NCBI RefSeq assembly: GCF_003254275.1
Contig: NZ_QKZK01000002.1
Coordinates: 62,001-126,000 of the forward strand
DNA length: 64,000 nucleotides
Direction: 5' to 3'
Source: Breznakibacter xylanolyticus
GTDB taxonomy: Bacteria; Bacteroidota; Bacteroidia; Bacteroidales; Marinilabiliaceae
In this document: positions 26,841 through 36,217 of the stretch, in pieces
Layout: each line of letters opens with the position of its first letter
Numbering within the stretch: position 1 is the stretch's first letter
Notes under the pieces: model-generated
The model's input: the letters and a program-made list of their open reading frames with translations, nothing else
Database searches by the model: none
What the model was told of the DNA's origin: nothing
Made by a program: the position numbers and the translations under genes

Positions 26841-29741
26841 CTAGCCACGGCGGCACAACCCCTTGTAGGTGCAATGCTCACATTTCTTAACCTCCCTGGT
26901 CTGCACAAAAGGCACCTCGGGGTTATATAGCTCCTCGAGCACACCGCGCAACCCATCAGCAAACTCCTCTTCCACCAACTCGAGGGTCAGTTCGGCAGTA
27001 TTCTTGTATTTGCCCAACGTCAATCCGTAGCCCTTGCCCTCAAACAACTGCTTGAGCCATACCACCGAGGGATGAATGGGCAGACCGACAGGCTCGCTGT
27101 GACGCACCACCCAAGAATAAAGTAACGTTTGAAAAATGGCTTTGTAATCGCTGCATTTTCCGGGGTCGAACAAGTACGACAACTCACCGACCCCGGCTTT
27201 GCCACTGCCGGTTTTGTAATCCATCACCCGGCAATAGCCGCCCGTTTCGTCCATCCGGTCAATGATGCCGCCAATATTGACCGTCAGTTGGTCATTGACA
27301 GCAAAAGGAGCCGCCACGCGTTTCTCGAGGCCGCGAATCACCAGCGGGCAATGCTGCTGCTCATTCACCAAAAAACGAACAATGTATTTGTGCAACACCT
27401 CGGCCACCAGGATGTTTTTGCCCTGCAACTGCCCCAGTTCATCGCCCTTGCCCGATGTGGCCGAAAACTCATTAACAAACGCTTCCTGAATGGTTTGACG
27501 AATCAGGGCATTGTTGCCCGACAGGCGGGCAAACACATCGGCCGACACCACCTGCCCCACGTAAGGCGTCAACAACTTCTCCAAACAATAATGAAACAAG
27601 ATGCCAAAGATGCGGGCATCCAAATCCTCCGAAATCTCATCGGGTTCGGCAATGCCGGCTATTTGTTTGTAGTAAAAACGCAATGGGCACTCCAAATAAA
27701 GGCTGAGCGCACTGGGGCTCAACGCCCGCTCGCCGCCTTGGGTAAATTGCGCCAGGCGCTGCATCACCGCCTCGTTTTTGCGAGCCGTTACCGGTGCCAC
27801 GCGCGACAGCTTCACCTGCTCCACAGCCGTTTGCAACACCGGCCGCTGGGGCGATTCGTATATCAACTGATACAACAAGCGGCTCATCTCGCCCGTTTGC
27901 AAGCCCTGCGTTGAGGTATGGTACACCAGTTGCACCCGTTTGGCCCGGTGCAACAACCTGAAGAAATAATACGAGAAAATGGCATCCTGATGCTCGATGG
28001 TAGGCAAGCCAAAGCCCCGTCGCAAGTTGTAAGGCACAAACGAATTGGGCGCACTGTCTTTTGGGAACACCCCCTCGTTGAGGTTCAAAATCACCATATT
28101 TTCAAAATCGAGGGCACGGGTTTCGAGCACCCCCATCACCTGCAACCCCGATAACGGCTCACCCTTAAAGGCCACCGTTTGCGTTTCGGTGATGCGGCGA
28201 AACAGGCGCAACCAGGTTTCGGGCTCCACCGATGCCTCGATGCGCGTGAGCAAATCGCCCAACCGCACCACACTTTTGTAAAGCGCAAAAATGAATTCCT
28301 GTTCAAAATAACTTTGTTCGCGATTCCGAATCAGGTCGTAGGTACGCAGCAAAATGGTTTCGATGTACTTAGGAAAATCGCCCCCGTGTTGAATTTTTTG
28401 AAAGATAAAAACCAGATAGTCCGACTGATGCAACTCCGAGGCTTCTACAAACACAGTGTTGCGCTTGAGCATGGTGTTTTTTACCGCAACAGCCTTTTCG
28501 GGCTCCACGGCAGTGATGTATTGATGCTGCAACACGGGCAGCACATCGCGAAAATAAAACCACGTCTTGCCCTCCCTGGTGGAGCGGGCATTCTTTTGCA
28601 AGTTGAGCAACGCCCCCACCAAGCCATAGATGGGCGTATTTTTAAGCGGATACCCCAGTGTGACGTTAATTTGCGAATACGCAGGCGGAATGGCATGGAG
28701 CACGGGAATGAGCATGTTCTCGTCGGTCAGCAACACTGCGGTGTCGGTGGTGTCGCCCACAGTCGCCTCGCCGGCTCGGCTCTGCTGCACCTGCTCCAAA
28801 AAGTGGCTCACCACGCGCAACTGTTCGGTGGGCGATGCCACCCCCGTGATGGTGATTTCGGGCCAGGTCTCCACCAAAGGCTGCTCCCAGTCATCGGGCG
28901 ATGGAAACACCACGGTGTTTTCGCGCAAAAACACATCGGGCCCGTTAAAGGGCAACGACACCAACTTTTCTGCCATCCGGCTGCCGGCTTTGGGTAGCAA
29001 CCAGGGCGAATAATCCCAAAAAAAATCGGCGCCCTGTCGCTGCATGTATCTAAACAACTCCTTTTCGGCCGGGGTAAGCACAAAAAAACCGGCAAACACC
29101 ACCTTCGGCCAGGGCATGGTCAACGGTTGCTTTTGCCGAATGGTCTCCACCAAATGGCGCACCTGCATGCCGGTGGTCGATAGTTGCTTCCGGGTCAACG
29201 ATTCATTGAGCCCCCGGTAAAGCGGGTAAATGCTTTCCCAATTTCGCAGAAACATCTTTTGATGCTCCGACAAGCGTTCGGGGTTAAAGCTGCTCCAAAA
29301 GGAACGAATGGCCTCCACCTGTTGTTCGCTCAAAAAGGTATAATCACTCTCAATCTTCTTGATGTCGGTGAGGTTGACAAACAACGCGGCAGCATCCACC
29401 AGGTATTTGTCCACATCTTCAAAATCGGACAAAAGCGTTTCGCCCCACGGCATGAACTCATCAAAAGGCAAAGGCCGCTCCACCGTGGCACAATACACCT
29501 CGTACAATTCAAACAACAATGTCACGGCATCTGCCGAAGTGCCCCCATGCAATTGTTCCACAAACTCGTTGATGGTGAGCACCACCGGCGACCACATGGG
29601 CGACCGGCTCATCTGCGACAAGTAATTGGTAAAGAAGATGCCGGCACGACGACCGGGAAACACAAAACAAATGTCCGAAATATTTGTTTCAGATTGTTGA
29701 TAATAATAGTCGGCCAAACGGCGCAAGAAGTAATCGTTCAT
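26841..29741 (-). CDS. AddB-like PD-(D/E)XK nuclease/inactivated-helicase protein
   Basis: The 966-residue protein resembles AddB/RexB-type subunits of AddAB double-strand-break repair nucleases. The N-terminal part (about 1-650) is a degenerate UvrD-like helicase region (CFVFPGRRAGIFFTNYLS near the start in place of a clear P-loop). The C-terminal part (about 690-966) is the nuclease: ILFHYCLEKLL, the metal-binding MDYKTGSGK, and four cysteines for a [4Fe-4S] cluster (LECPLRFYY plus the terminal CEHCTYKGLC). The partner AddA-type helicase normally found beside it in Bacteroidota is not next to it here and may lie elsewhere. It is divergent from sucA. Confidence 0.85.
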   Translation of the reverse strand: MNDYFLRRLADYYYQQSETNISDICFVFPGRRAGIFFTNYLSQMSRSPMWSPVVLTINEFVEQLHGGTSADAVTLLFELYEVYCATVERPLPFDEFMPWGETLLSDFEDVDKYLVDAAALFVNLTDIKKIESDYTFLSEQQVEAIRSFWSSFNPERLSEHQKMFLRNWESIYPLYRGLNESLTRKQLSTTGMQVRHLVETIRQKQPLTMPWPKVVFAGFFVLTPAEKELFRYMQRQGADFFWDYSPWLLPKAGSRMAEKLVSLPFNGPDVFLRENTVVFPSPDDWEQPLVETWPEITITGVASPTEQLRVVSHFLEQVQQSRAGEATVGDTTDTAVLLTDENMLIPVLHAIPPAYSQINVTLGYPLKNTPIYGLVGALLNLQKNARSTREGKTWFYFRDVLPVLQHQYITAVEPEKAVAVKNTMLKRNTVFVEASELHQSDYLVFIFQKIQHGGDFPKYIETILLRTYDLIRNREQSYFEQEFIFALYKSVVRLGDLLTRIEASVEPETWLRLFRRITETQTVAFKGEPLSGLQVMGVLETRALDFENMVILNLNEGVFPKDSAPNSFVPYNLRRGFGLPTIEHQDAIFSYYFFRLLHRAKRVQLVYHTSTQGLQTGEMSRLLYQLIYESPQRPVLQTAVEQVKLSRVAPVTARKNEAVMQRLAQFTQGGERALSPSALSLYLECPLRFYYKQIAGIAEPDEISEDLDARIFGILFHYCLEKLLTPYVGQVVSADVFARLSGNNALIRQTIQEAFVNEFSATSGKGDELGQLQGKNILVAEVLHKYIVRFLVNEQQHCPLVIRGLEKRVAAPFAVNDQLTVNIGGIIDRMDETGGYCRVMDYKTGSGKAGVGELSYLFDPGKCSDYKAIFQTLLYSWVVRHSEPVGLPIHPSVVWLKQLFEGKGYGLTLGKYKNTAELTLELVEEEFADGLRGVLEELYNPEVPFVQTREVKKCEHCTYKGLCRRG

Positions 29742-29891
29742 GCAAAAAAATTATCGGAGCGAAAATGGTTTTTTAAGCCGTGAAAGATAACCAATCTTTC
29801 GCCCAAACCAGAGCATGACACGCAGAATGATGATGCCCGCAGCCCCGGCTAAGCGATCAACACCACACAGCATCCACCCAATTACATCAGC

Positions 29892-32711
29892 ATGGACCAC
29901 TTCTCATTTTTGGGCAACAGTGACCCGCAAGCCATTGAATCGCTCTACCAGCAATATCTCTCCGATCCGCAATCGGTCAACCCCGCCTATTGCGAATTTT
30001 TCAGGGGGTTCGACTTTGCCCGACAGGCCTATGCTGACACATCGGGAACACAGGTCAACAAGGAATTTCGGGTGATGGAACTCATCAACGCCTATCGGCA
30101 ACGAGGCCACCTGTTTACGCAAACCAACCCCGTGAGAGCGCGGCGCAGCTACCAGCCCACCCTCGACATCGAGAATTTCGGCCTTACCCCTGCCGATCTC
30201 AGCAGACCTTTTCATGCCGGCAAAGAACTGGGACTGGGCGTAGCACCTCTTACAGCCATCATCGCTCATCTGCAACAAACCTATTGTAAAAGCATTGGCG
30301 CCGAATACCTCTACATCCGCAAGCCGGAAGTGGTGAACTGGCTTCGCGAAAAAATGGAGTCGATACAAAACACACCGTCCTTTTCGGCCGAAAAAAAACG
30401 CAACATCTACCACCAACTGAAGCAGGCGGCAGGCCTGGAAGCTTTCATCCACAAAAAATTTGTAGGCCAAAAACGCTTCTCACTCGAAGGCAGCGAAGTG
30501 GTCATCCCCGGCCTGCGTGCCCTTATTGAAAAGGCGGCCAACCTGGGAGCCGGCCACGTGGTGATGGGCATGGCGCATCGGGGGCGACTGAACGTGCTCA
30601 ACAACATTCTGGGCAAGCCCTGCGAATACATCTTTAAAGAATTTGAAGGCGACGACTACGCCAACGGCCTTTCACTGGGCGATGTAAAGTACCACCTGGG
30701 TTACGAAAACCAAACACAAACGCCCGAGGGGGGCCAGATCAACCTGATGCTTGTGCCCAACCCCTCGCACCTCGAAGCAGTGCTGCCCGTGCTACAAGGC
30801 GTTGCCCGTGCCCGCATCGACAGCGACTACGGAGGCGATGCCGACAAAGTGGTGCCCGTGGCCATTCACGGCGATGCCGCCATTGCAGCACAAGGCGTGG
30901 TGTACGAGGTGGTGCAGATGGCTCAACTACCTGGCTATCACACCGGGGGCACCATTCATGTGGTCATTAACAACCAAATAGGGTTCACCACCAACTATCT
31001 CGAAGCCCGCTCAAGCACCTATTGCACCGACGTGGCCAAAGTGACCCGCTGCCCGGTGTTTCATGTCAACGGCGACGATGCCGAAGCCTTGGTTTACGTG
31101 ATGGAACTGGCCATGGAGTACCGCCACCGCTTTCACACCGACGTGTTTGTGGATGTGCTCTCGTACCGCAAGCACGGGCACAACGAAGGCGACGAACCCC
31201 GCTTCACCCAGCCCACCCTCTACAAGGCCATTGCCTCCCATTCCAACGTGAGGGACATCTACGCCCAACACCTGATGCAACAAGGGCTGCTCACACCTGC
31301 GGAACATCATCAAGCCATGGAGGCCTACGACCAGCACCTCGAAAGCCGCTATGAAATAGCCCGAAGCTTTCCACACGTCGTCATACATCCCTTTAATGCC
31401 GGCAGCACACAGCGCTTCAGATATGCCACTCAAGCCGACTTTGAGGAAAATTTGCCGACCGCCATTCCCGAAGATATGCTACAGGATTTGGCTCAAAAGG
31501 TCAACCAATTGCCTGTCGAAAAACCATTCTTCAAGAAGGTGCACAAAATCATCAACGACCGCCTGCAACTCATCGCAAACAACCAATGCGACTGGGCCAT
31601 GGCCGAACAGTTGGCCTTTGCCTCACTGCTCACTCAAGGCTACCCGGTGCGATTGAGCGGACAGGACGCCCAACGGGGAACCTTTGCCCATCGACACGCG
31701 GCCTTCACCGTCGAGGATACTGACGAAAAATTCATCCCCCTTCAACATTTGGATGCCACGCAGGCGCCGTTTACGGTTTACAACTCACTCCTTTCGGAAT
31801 ACGGCGTACTGGGCTTTGAATACGGCCATGCACTGGCCGCTCCCAAAGGTCTCACCCTGTGGGAAGCACAGTTTGGCGACTTCAGCAACGTGGCTCAGGT
31901 GGTCATTGACCAATACCTGAGTTCGGCCGAGGAAAAATGGGGTCTGCAAAACGGGTTGGTTCTCCTGCTCCCACATGGCTACGAAGGACAAGGACCCGAA
32001 CACTCCAGCGCCCGATTGGAACGATTCCTGAGCCTGGCCGCCAACGGCAACCTGCAAATTGTCAACCCCACCACCCCGGCCAACTTCTTTCATCTGTTGC
32101 GCCGGCAAGTGATGCGTGACATCCGCATTCCACTGGTGGTGTTCACGCCCAAAAGCCTGCTGCGCCACCCTCTCTGCCTGTCGCCATTAGAGGCGTTTAC
32201 CAACGGGGCGTTTCAGCCAATCATTGACGATGCAGACGTGCTTGCACCATCGGTCACTCGCGTGATATTCTGCACGGGCAAAATCTACTACGACCTGCTA
32301 GCCCGCAAGCAGGCGCTCAACGCATCAGATGTGGCCATCATCCGCATTGAACAGCTTCATCCGTTTCCACTAAACGCATTCATCAACACAGTGGCTCAAT
32401 ATCCCAATGCCTTGCTGCACCTATGGGTACAAGAAGAACCCCAAAACATGGGAGCATGGGAGTACCTGCGCAGCCAAAATTTACCGGTGGAGTTGATTCC
32501 TATCGCGCGTTTGGTCAGCGCCAGTCCGGCCACCGGCCTCAACCGCCTCCACCAAAAGGGACAGGATGAAATCATCAATAAAGTGTTCAAACCGTGTCAT
32601 TGCGACAAGCGACTTAAATATTGCGGCTTACAATGCATGGAAGGCAAAACACGCGAAGAAATCCTTCAGCAACACCTCTACTTTACCGAACCGTCGCGGT
32701 TCTCCATTTAA
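29892..32711 (+). CDS. sucA: 2-oxoglutarate dehydrogenase E1
   Basis: The 939-residue thiamine-diphosphate enzyme decarboxylates 2-oxoglutarate in the TCA cycle. The N-terminal helix (FSFLGNSDPQAIESLYQQYLSDP) docks to the E2 core. VMGMAHRGRLNVLNNILGKP, HGDAAIAAQGVVYEVVQMAQLPGY (ThDP/Mg site) and VDVLSYRKHGHNEGDEP are the active-site blocks; LWVQEEPQNMGAWEYL is the C-terminal transketolase-like signature. It is full length. The E2 gene follows after 51 bp; an E3 gene is not in the window. An ATG upstream at 29815 lies in another frame and is rejected. Confidence 0.97.
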   Translation: MDHFSFLGNSDPQAIESLYQQYLSDPQSVNPAYCEFFRGFDFARQAYADTSGTQVNKEFRVMELINAYRQRGHLFTQTNPVRARRSYQPTLDIENFGLTPADLSRPFHAGKELGLGVAPLTAIIAHLQQTYCKSIGAEYLYIRKPEVVNWLREKMESIQNTPSFSAEKKRNIYHQLKQAAGLEAFIHKKFVGQKRFSLEGSEVVIPGLRALIEKAANLGAGHVVMGMAHRGRLNVLNNILGKPCEYIFKEFEGDDYANGLSLGDVKYHLGYENQTQTPEGGQINLMLVPNPSHLEAVLPVLQGVARARIDSDYGGDADKVVPVAIHGDAAIAAQGVVYEVVQMAQLPGYHTGGTIHVVINNQIGFTTNYLEARSSTYCTDVAKVTRCPVFHVNGDDAEALVYVMELAMEYRHRFHTDVFVDVLSYRKHGHNEGDEPRFTQPTLYKAIASHSNVRDIYAQHLMQQGLLTPAEHHQAMEAYDQHLESRYEIARSFPHVVIHPFNAGSTQRFRYATQADFEENLPTAIPEDMLQDLAQKVNQLPVEKPFFKKVHKIINDRLQLIANNQCDWAMAEQLAFASLLTQGYPVRLSGQDAQRGTFAHRHAAFTVEDTDEKFIPLQHLDATQAPFTVYNSLLSEYGVLGFEYGHALAAPKGLTLWEAQFGDFSNVAQVVIDQYLSSAEEKWGLQNGLVLLLPHGYEGQGPEHSSARLERFLSLAANGNLQIVNPTTPANFFHLLRRQVMRDIRIPLVVFTPKSLLRHPLCLSPLEAFTNGAFQPIIDDADVLAPSVTRVIFCTGKIYYDLLARKQALNASDVAIIRIEQLHPFPLNAFINTVAQYPNALLHLWVQEEPQNMGAWEYLRSQNLPVELIPIARLVSASPATGLNRLHQKGQDEIINKVFKPCHCDKRLKYCGLQCMEGKTREEILQQHLYFTEPSRFSI

Positions 32712-32762
32712 AATGTCATTTTAGATACGTCAAACAACCCCATCAGCACAAAACAATTTCCC

Positions 32763-33995
32763 ATGCTCATCGATATTAAAATACCCACCCCCGGCGAATC
32801 GATCACCGAAGTAGAAATCACCAACTGGCTGGTAAATGATGGTGATTTGGTGATAAAAAATCAGGAACTGGCCGAGGTGGAATCCGACAAGGCCACCCTC
32901 GCCCTCACAGCCACCGAAAGCGGCAAAATACACATCATGCTACCAGCGGGCAGCAGCGCCAAAGTGAACGCCACGGCCTGCACCATCGACACCGACTTTG
33001 CCCCACAAGCCATAACAGCAGTACCCGCTTCCCCTCATCCATCAAAGGCGACTGACAACACCGATGGCCAGGCAGCCCCGATCAGTCATGACGAAAACAG
33101 CGGGCAAGTGAAGATATCGCCCGTGGCTCAACAAATGATGGAAGCCCACCACCTGAGCATCGACGATGTCCTCAACGGGCTTCGCCGCCTCGGAGCCCGC
33201 GACGTGGAGGCGGTGATCCACCAAAACTCAAATATTACGGGTGCTTCAGTACCAGCTGAATCGCGCGAGAGTACCCGGCAAAAAATGTCGCCCTTGCGCA
33301 AAAAGCTGTCGCAACGGCTGGTAAGCGTCAAAAACGAAACGGCCATGCTCACCACCTTCAACGAGGCGAATATGAGTGCCGTGATGAGCCTGCGACATCA
33401 ATACAATCAACCATTTCAGGAAAAACATGGGGTCAAATTGGGTCTGATGTCATTCTTCATCAAAGCCGTCACCCTTGCACTGACAGAGTTCCCGGCCGTC
33501 AACAGCATGATTGACGGTGACGACATCATCACCGCTCACTATGCCGACATATCGGTAGCAGTGCAAACCCCCAAAGGTCTTATGGTTCCGGTGATCCGCA
33601 ACGCCGGGCAACTGTCGCTGGCACAAATTGAACACACCCTAAAGGAGCTGGCCGAAAAAGCACGGGCGGGCAAGCTATCCATCGATGAGATGAGCGGAGG
33701 TACCTTCACCATCACCAATGGCGGCGTGTTTGGCTCCATGCTCTCCACACCGCTCATCAACCCGCCCCAATCGGCCATTCTGGGCATGCACGCCATCAAC
33801 GACCGCCCCGTAGCCATCGACGGAAAGGTTGAAATTCGTCCCATGATGTACATCGCCCTGTCGTACGACCACCGCCTCATCGACGGCAAAGACTCGGTCG
33901 GCTTCCTCAAACGGGTGAAAGAACTGGTCGAAAACCCAATCCAACTCATGACGCAAGGCAAAAACCCCGAACAGCTGCTACTCGATTTGATGTGA
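32763..33995 (+). CDS. sucB: 2-oxoglutarate dehydrogenase E2, dihydrolipoyl succinyltransferase
   Basis: The 410-residue protein has the three E2 parts. The lipoyl domain (1-76) carries the lipoylated Lys43 in [12 protein letters not shown]. The E1/E3-binding PSBD lies around 118-155 ([20 protein letters not shown]); its usual LA/GTG pattern is weak ([15 protein letters not shown]). The catalytic domain (about 180-410) contains [47 protein letters not shown] and the active-site [15 protein letters not shown] (His, Asp). These residues point to succinyl rather than acetyl transfer together with the sucA context. It is likely cotranscribed with sucA. Confidence 0.96.
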   Translation: MLIDIKIPTPGESITEVEITNWLVNDGDLVIKNQELAEVESDKATLALTATESGKIHIMLPAGSSAKVNATACTIDTDFAPQAITAVPASPHPSKATDNTDGQAAPISHDENSGQVKISPVAQQMMEAHHLSIDDVLNGLRRLGARDVEAVIHQNSNITGASVPAESRESTRQKMSPLRKKLSQRLVSVKNETAMLTTFNEANMSAVMSLRHQYNQPFQEKHGVKLGLMSFFIKAVTLALTEFPAVNSMIDGDDIITAHYADISVAVQTPKGLMVPVIRNAGQLSLAQIEHTLKELAEKARAGKLSIDEMSGGTFTITNGGVFGSMLSTPLINPPQSAILGMHAINDRPVAIDGKVEIRPMMYIALSYDHRLIDGKDSVGFLKRVKELVENPIQLMTQGKNPEQLLLDLM

Positions 33996-34101
33996 ACACA
34001 AACAACAACTCAGCAATCCGTTAGCATGTAATACAGTCTCGTAACGATTACAAGCGGTGCAACGCCACATCACCACATGCTTGCATTGGCACACTTTCAG
34101 G

Positions 34102-34132
34102 TTGTGAAAACATCCTCAATGCGCTATTTTTG
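34102..34132 (+). promoter_or_regulatory. Promoter upstream of yggS
   Basis: TTG (34102-34104), 20 bases, TATTTTTG (34125-34132), 17 bases before the ATG. Confidence 0.55.
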
Positions 34133-34149
34133 CAGAAAAGGAAACCATC

Positions 34150-34821
34150 ATGTCCATCGCAGAAAACCTCCGGCACATCCAATCACAGCTTACCACCGGC
34201 GTCACGCTGGTGGCCGTATCAAAAACCCACTCCCAGGAAGCCATCATGGAGGCCTATCAGGCCGGACAACGAATTTTTGGCGAAAATAAAGTACAGGAAC
34301 TCACCACCAAATACGAAGCGTTGCCCAAAGACATTCACTGGCACATGATTGGGCACATGCAATCGAACAAGGTGAAATACATTGCTCCGTTTGTTACGCT
34401 TATTCATGGGGTGGACAGCCTTCGATTGCTCCAAACCATTAACAAAGAAGGCCAAAAGATTCAGCGCGTCATCCCTTGCCTGTTGCAGGTTCACATTGCG
34501 AGCGAAGAAACCAAGTTTGGTTTCTCACCCCTCGAAATCCAGGCGATCACCCCTTCACAAATCAGCGAACTGCCATGGATCGAGATACAAGGACTAATGG
34601 GCATGGCCACCTTTACGGACGACAACACCCAAGTTCGCAAGGAATTCGACACCCTCAAGCAGCTCTTCGACCAGCTCAAAAGCACCCTTTTTACCAATCA
34701 GGCCTCCTTCAACACCCTAAGCATGGGCATGAGCGACGACTTTCACATTGCCATTGAAGCAGGCAGCACTTTGGTGCGCGTGGGAAGCTCTATTTTTGGG
34801 CATCGGGACTATACCGTTTAA
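34150..34821 (+). CDS. yggS: YggS/PLPBP-family pyridoxal-phosphate homeostasis protein
   Basis: The 223-residue protein is a TIM-barrel PLP-binding protein without known enzymatic turnover, acting in vitamin B6 and amino-acid homeostasis. The Schiff-base Lys25 is in VTLVAVSKT. Other family blocks are GQRIFGENKVQEL, WHMIGHMQSNKVKYI, GLMGMATFTDD, LSMGMSDDFHIAIEAGSTLVRVGSSIFG. It is full length. The short leader after the -7 element supports the ATG at 34150. Confidence 0.96.
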   Translation: MSIAENLRHIQSQLTTGVTLVAVSKTHSQEAIMEAYQAGQRIFGENKVQELTTKYEALPKDIHWHMIGHMQSNKVKYIAPFVTLIHGVDSLRLLQTINKEGQKIQRVIPCLLQVHIASEETKFGFSPLEIQAITPSQISELPWIEIQGLMGMATFTDDNTQVRKEFDTLKQLFDQLKSTLFTNQASFNTLSMGMSDDFHIAIEAGSTLVRVGSSIFGHRDYTV

Positions 34822-34910
34822 TCTCCCTGAAATTTTTACCCGAAACAAAACAGCTTAAAATTTGTTTGAAGCCAAAAGGTTGATTATTTTCAAGCCTTCA
34901 AATACAAACG

Positions 34911-34941
34911 TTTGCACAACTTTCCGCAAATCATATTTTTC
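34911..34941 (+). promoter_or_regulatory. Promoter of the first leader-peptide/DHOD-like operon
   Basis: TTTG (34911-34914), 19 bases, TATTTTTC (34934-34941); only the last base departs from consensus. The transcript would start about 34948, roughly 50 nt before the leader ORF. Confidence 0.55.
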
Positions 34942-34952
34942 CGGAACAACCA

Positions 34953-34980
34953 TCCTTAAGTCCCCCTTGGGGATAAGGGA
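34953..34980 (+). promoter_or_regulatory. Imperfect hairpin in the 5' leader
   Basis: TCCTTAAGTCCCC-CTT-GGGGATAAGGGA folds with a CCCC/GGGG core and outer TTA/TAA pairs. It lies between the promoter and the leader ORF; the second leader has no obvious equivalent. Confidence 0.35.
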
Positions 34981-34996
34981 GCTAATTAATTAACAG

Positions 34997-35089
34997 ATGA
35001 AACGAGCCATGAGAAAGCCTTGCTCACACAAAAGGCTAACTATTTGTGAGTTCCACATAGCCACTGAAAAACAAATTATTGACATATGA
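34997..35089 (+). CDS. Candidate 30-codon leader peptide, coupled to the DHOD-like gene
   Basis: The ORF starts MKRAMRKPCSH and ends FHIATEKQIIDI. Its TGA (35087-35089) overlaps the next ATG (35086) as ATGA, a translational-coupling arrangement. A second 30-codon ORF at 37762-37854 has the same length, the same start (MK-x-A), the same ending pattern FH[I/V]A-x-EKQII[D/N] and the same ATGA overlap with an unrelated gene. The last 43 nt of the two leaders differ at only about six or seven positions. It has no signal peptide or known domain. The conservation could serve RNA or peptide; nothing decides this from one genome. Confidence 0.6.
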   Translation: MKRAMRKPCSHKRLTICEFHIATEKQIIDI

Positions 35090-36072
35090 AAGACCTTTCA
35101 ACCACCTACCTGGGACTAAAACTCAAAAATCCATTTATTGTCAGCAGCTCAGGTTTGACCAATACTGCTGCGAAAATTGAGAAACTGGCCGCTGCAGGCG
35201 CCGGAGCCATTGTCCTCAAATCGCTATTCGAAGAACAGCTCAACCACAGCGTCAACCAACACATTCATAAAAGTCAGGGAACCGATTATCCCGAGGCCTA
35301 CGACTACGTGGCTGGTTATGTCAAAAACAACGAAGTCAACGACTACCTGAAACTGATAGCAGAAGCCAAGCAAAAAGTGGATGTGCCCATCATTGCCAGC
35401 ATCAACTGCTTTTCGGCCGATGAGTGGGTCGATTTTGCCAAACAAATAGAGCAAGCCGGCGCCGATGCCATTGAGTTAAACCTATTTGTGGTCAACACCG
35501 ACAAAAACAGTGAGGCATCCGAATACGAAGAGCTTTACCTGAATGTGTTGAGCAATGTTCGAAAACACGTCACCATCCCCATTGCCATGAAACTGGGGTC
35601 TAACTTTTCAAACCTGGTTGCAGTGGTCAACAAATTATCGGTACACGGAGCACAAGGGGTGGTTCTGTTCAATCGCTTTTACGAGCCCGATATCGACATT
35701 GACCACCTGGCCATTAAAGCCGCACATGTATTCAGCACCCCGGCCGACATTCGCCAATCGATCCGTTGGGTTTCCATCGTATCGTCAAAAATCAAAAATA
35801 TCGACGTGGCTGCATCCACCGGCATTCACACAGGCGAAGCTGCCATCAAACAACTGCTGGTCGGAGCCAAAGCGGTTCAAATTTGTTCGGTCATTTATAA
35901 ACATGGTCCCGAAGCCCTCACCAAAATGGTATCGGAACTCAACCAATGGATGAAAAATAAAAATTTCAACCACATTGAGGAGTTCAGAGGCATGCTCAAT
36001 TACGGACACATCAGTGAACCCCAGATATTTGAAAGGGCACAATTCATGAAATATTTCTCAGGGCTCGAATAA
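35086..36072 (+). CDS. Dihydroorotate dehydrogenase-like flavoprotein
   Basis: The 328-residue TIM-barrel protein resembles class 1 dihydroorotate/dihydropyrimidine dehydrogenases: KNPFIVSSSGLTNTAAKIEKLAAAGAGAIVLKSLFEEQ (FMN-binding start), IASINCFSADEW, AMKLGSNFSNL and AASTGIHTGEAAIKQLLVGAKAVQICSVIY. The loop that should carry NxSCPN with the catalytic Cys reads NLFVVNTDKN, so the active-site base is not conserved and true DHOD activity is doubtful. Such DHOD-like proteins are common in Bacteroidota, function unknown. Translation is probably coupled to the 30-codon leader ORF by ATGA. A strong terminator follows. Confidence 0.85.
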   Translation: MKDLSTTYLGLKLKNPFIVSSSGLTNTAAKIEKLAAAGAGAIVLKSLFEEQLNHSVNQHIHKSQGTDYPEAYDYVAGYVKNNEVNDYLKLIAEAKQKVDVPIIASINCFSADEWVDFAKQIEQAGADAIELNLFVVNTDKNSEASEYEELYLNVLSNVRKHVTIPIAMKLGSNFSNLVAVVNKLSVHGAQGVVLFNRFYEPDIDIDHLAIKAAHVFSTPADIRQSIRWVSIVSSKIKNIDVAASTGIHTGEAAIKQLLVGAKAVQICSVIYKHGPEALTKMVSELNQWMKNKNFNHIEEFRGMLNYGHISEPQIFERAQFMKYFSGLE

Positions 36073-36095
36073 GCAGTGAGCATTCATCATTACAA

Positions 36096-36129
36096 AGCAG
36101 GAATGAATCAGCATTCCTGCTTTTTTTTG
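36096..36129 (+). terminator. Rho-independent terminator of the DHOD-like gene
   Basis: The perfect 11-bp stem AAGCAGGAATG / CATTCCTGCTT (36096-36106, 36112-36122) is followed by eight T. Confidence 0.9.
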
Positions 36130-36186
36130 TCTAAAAATCAAGTTGATTATTTTCTATTTTAGTTCTATATTTCAAGTTGATAAATC

Positions 36187-36194
36187 TACATTTG
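36187..36194 (+). promoter_or_regulatory. -7 element of the lipoprotein pair
   Basis: TACATTTG lies 24 bases before the ATG at 36218; it rules out the upstream in-frame starts at 36143. Confidence 0.5.
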
Positions 36195-36217
36195 CGCTCA
36201 TACATAAACTAGCGGAT

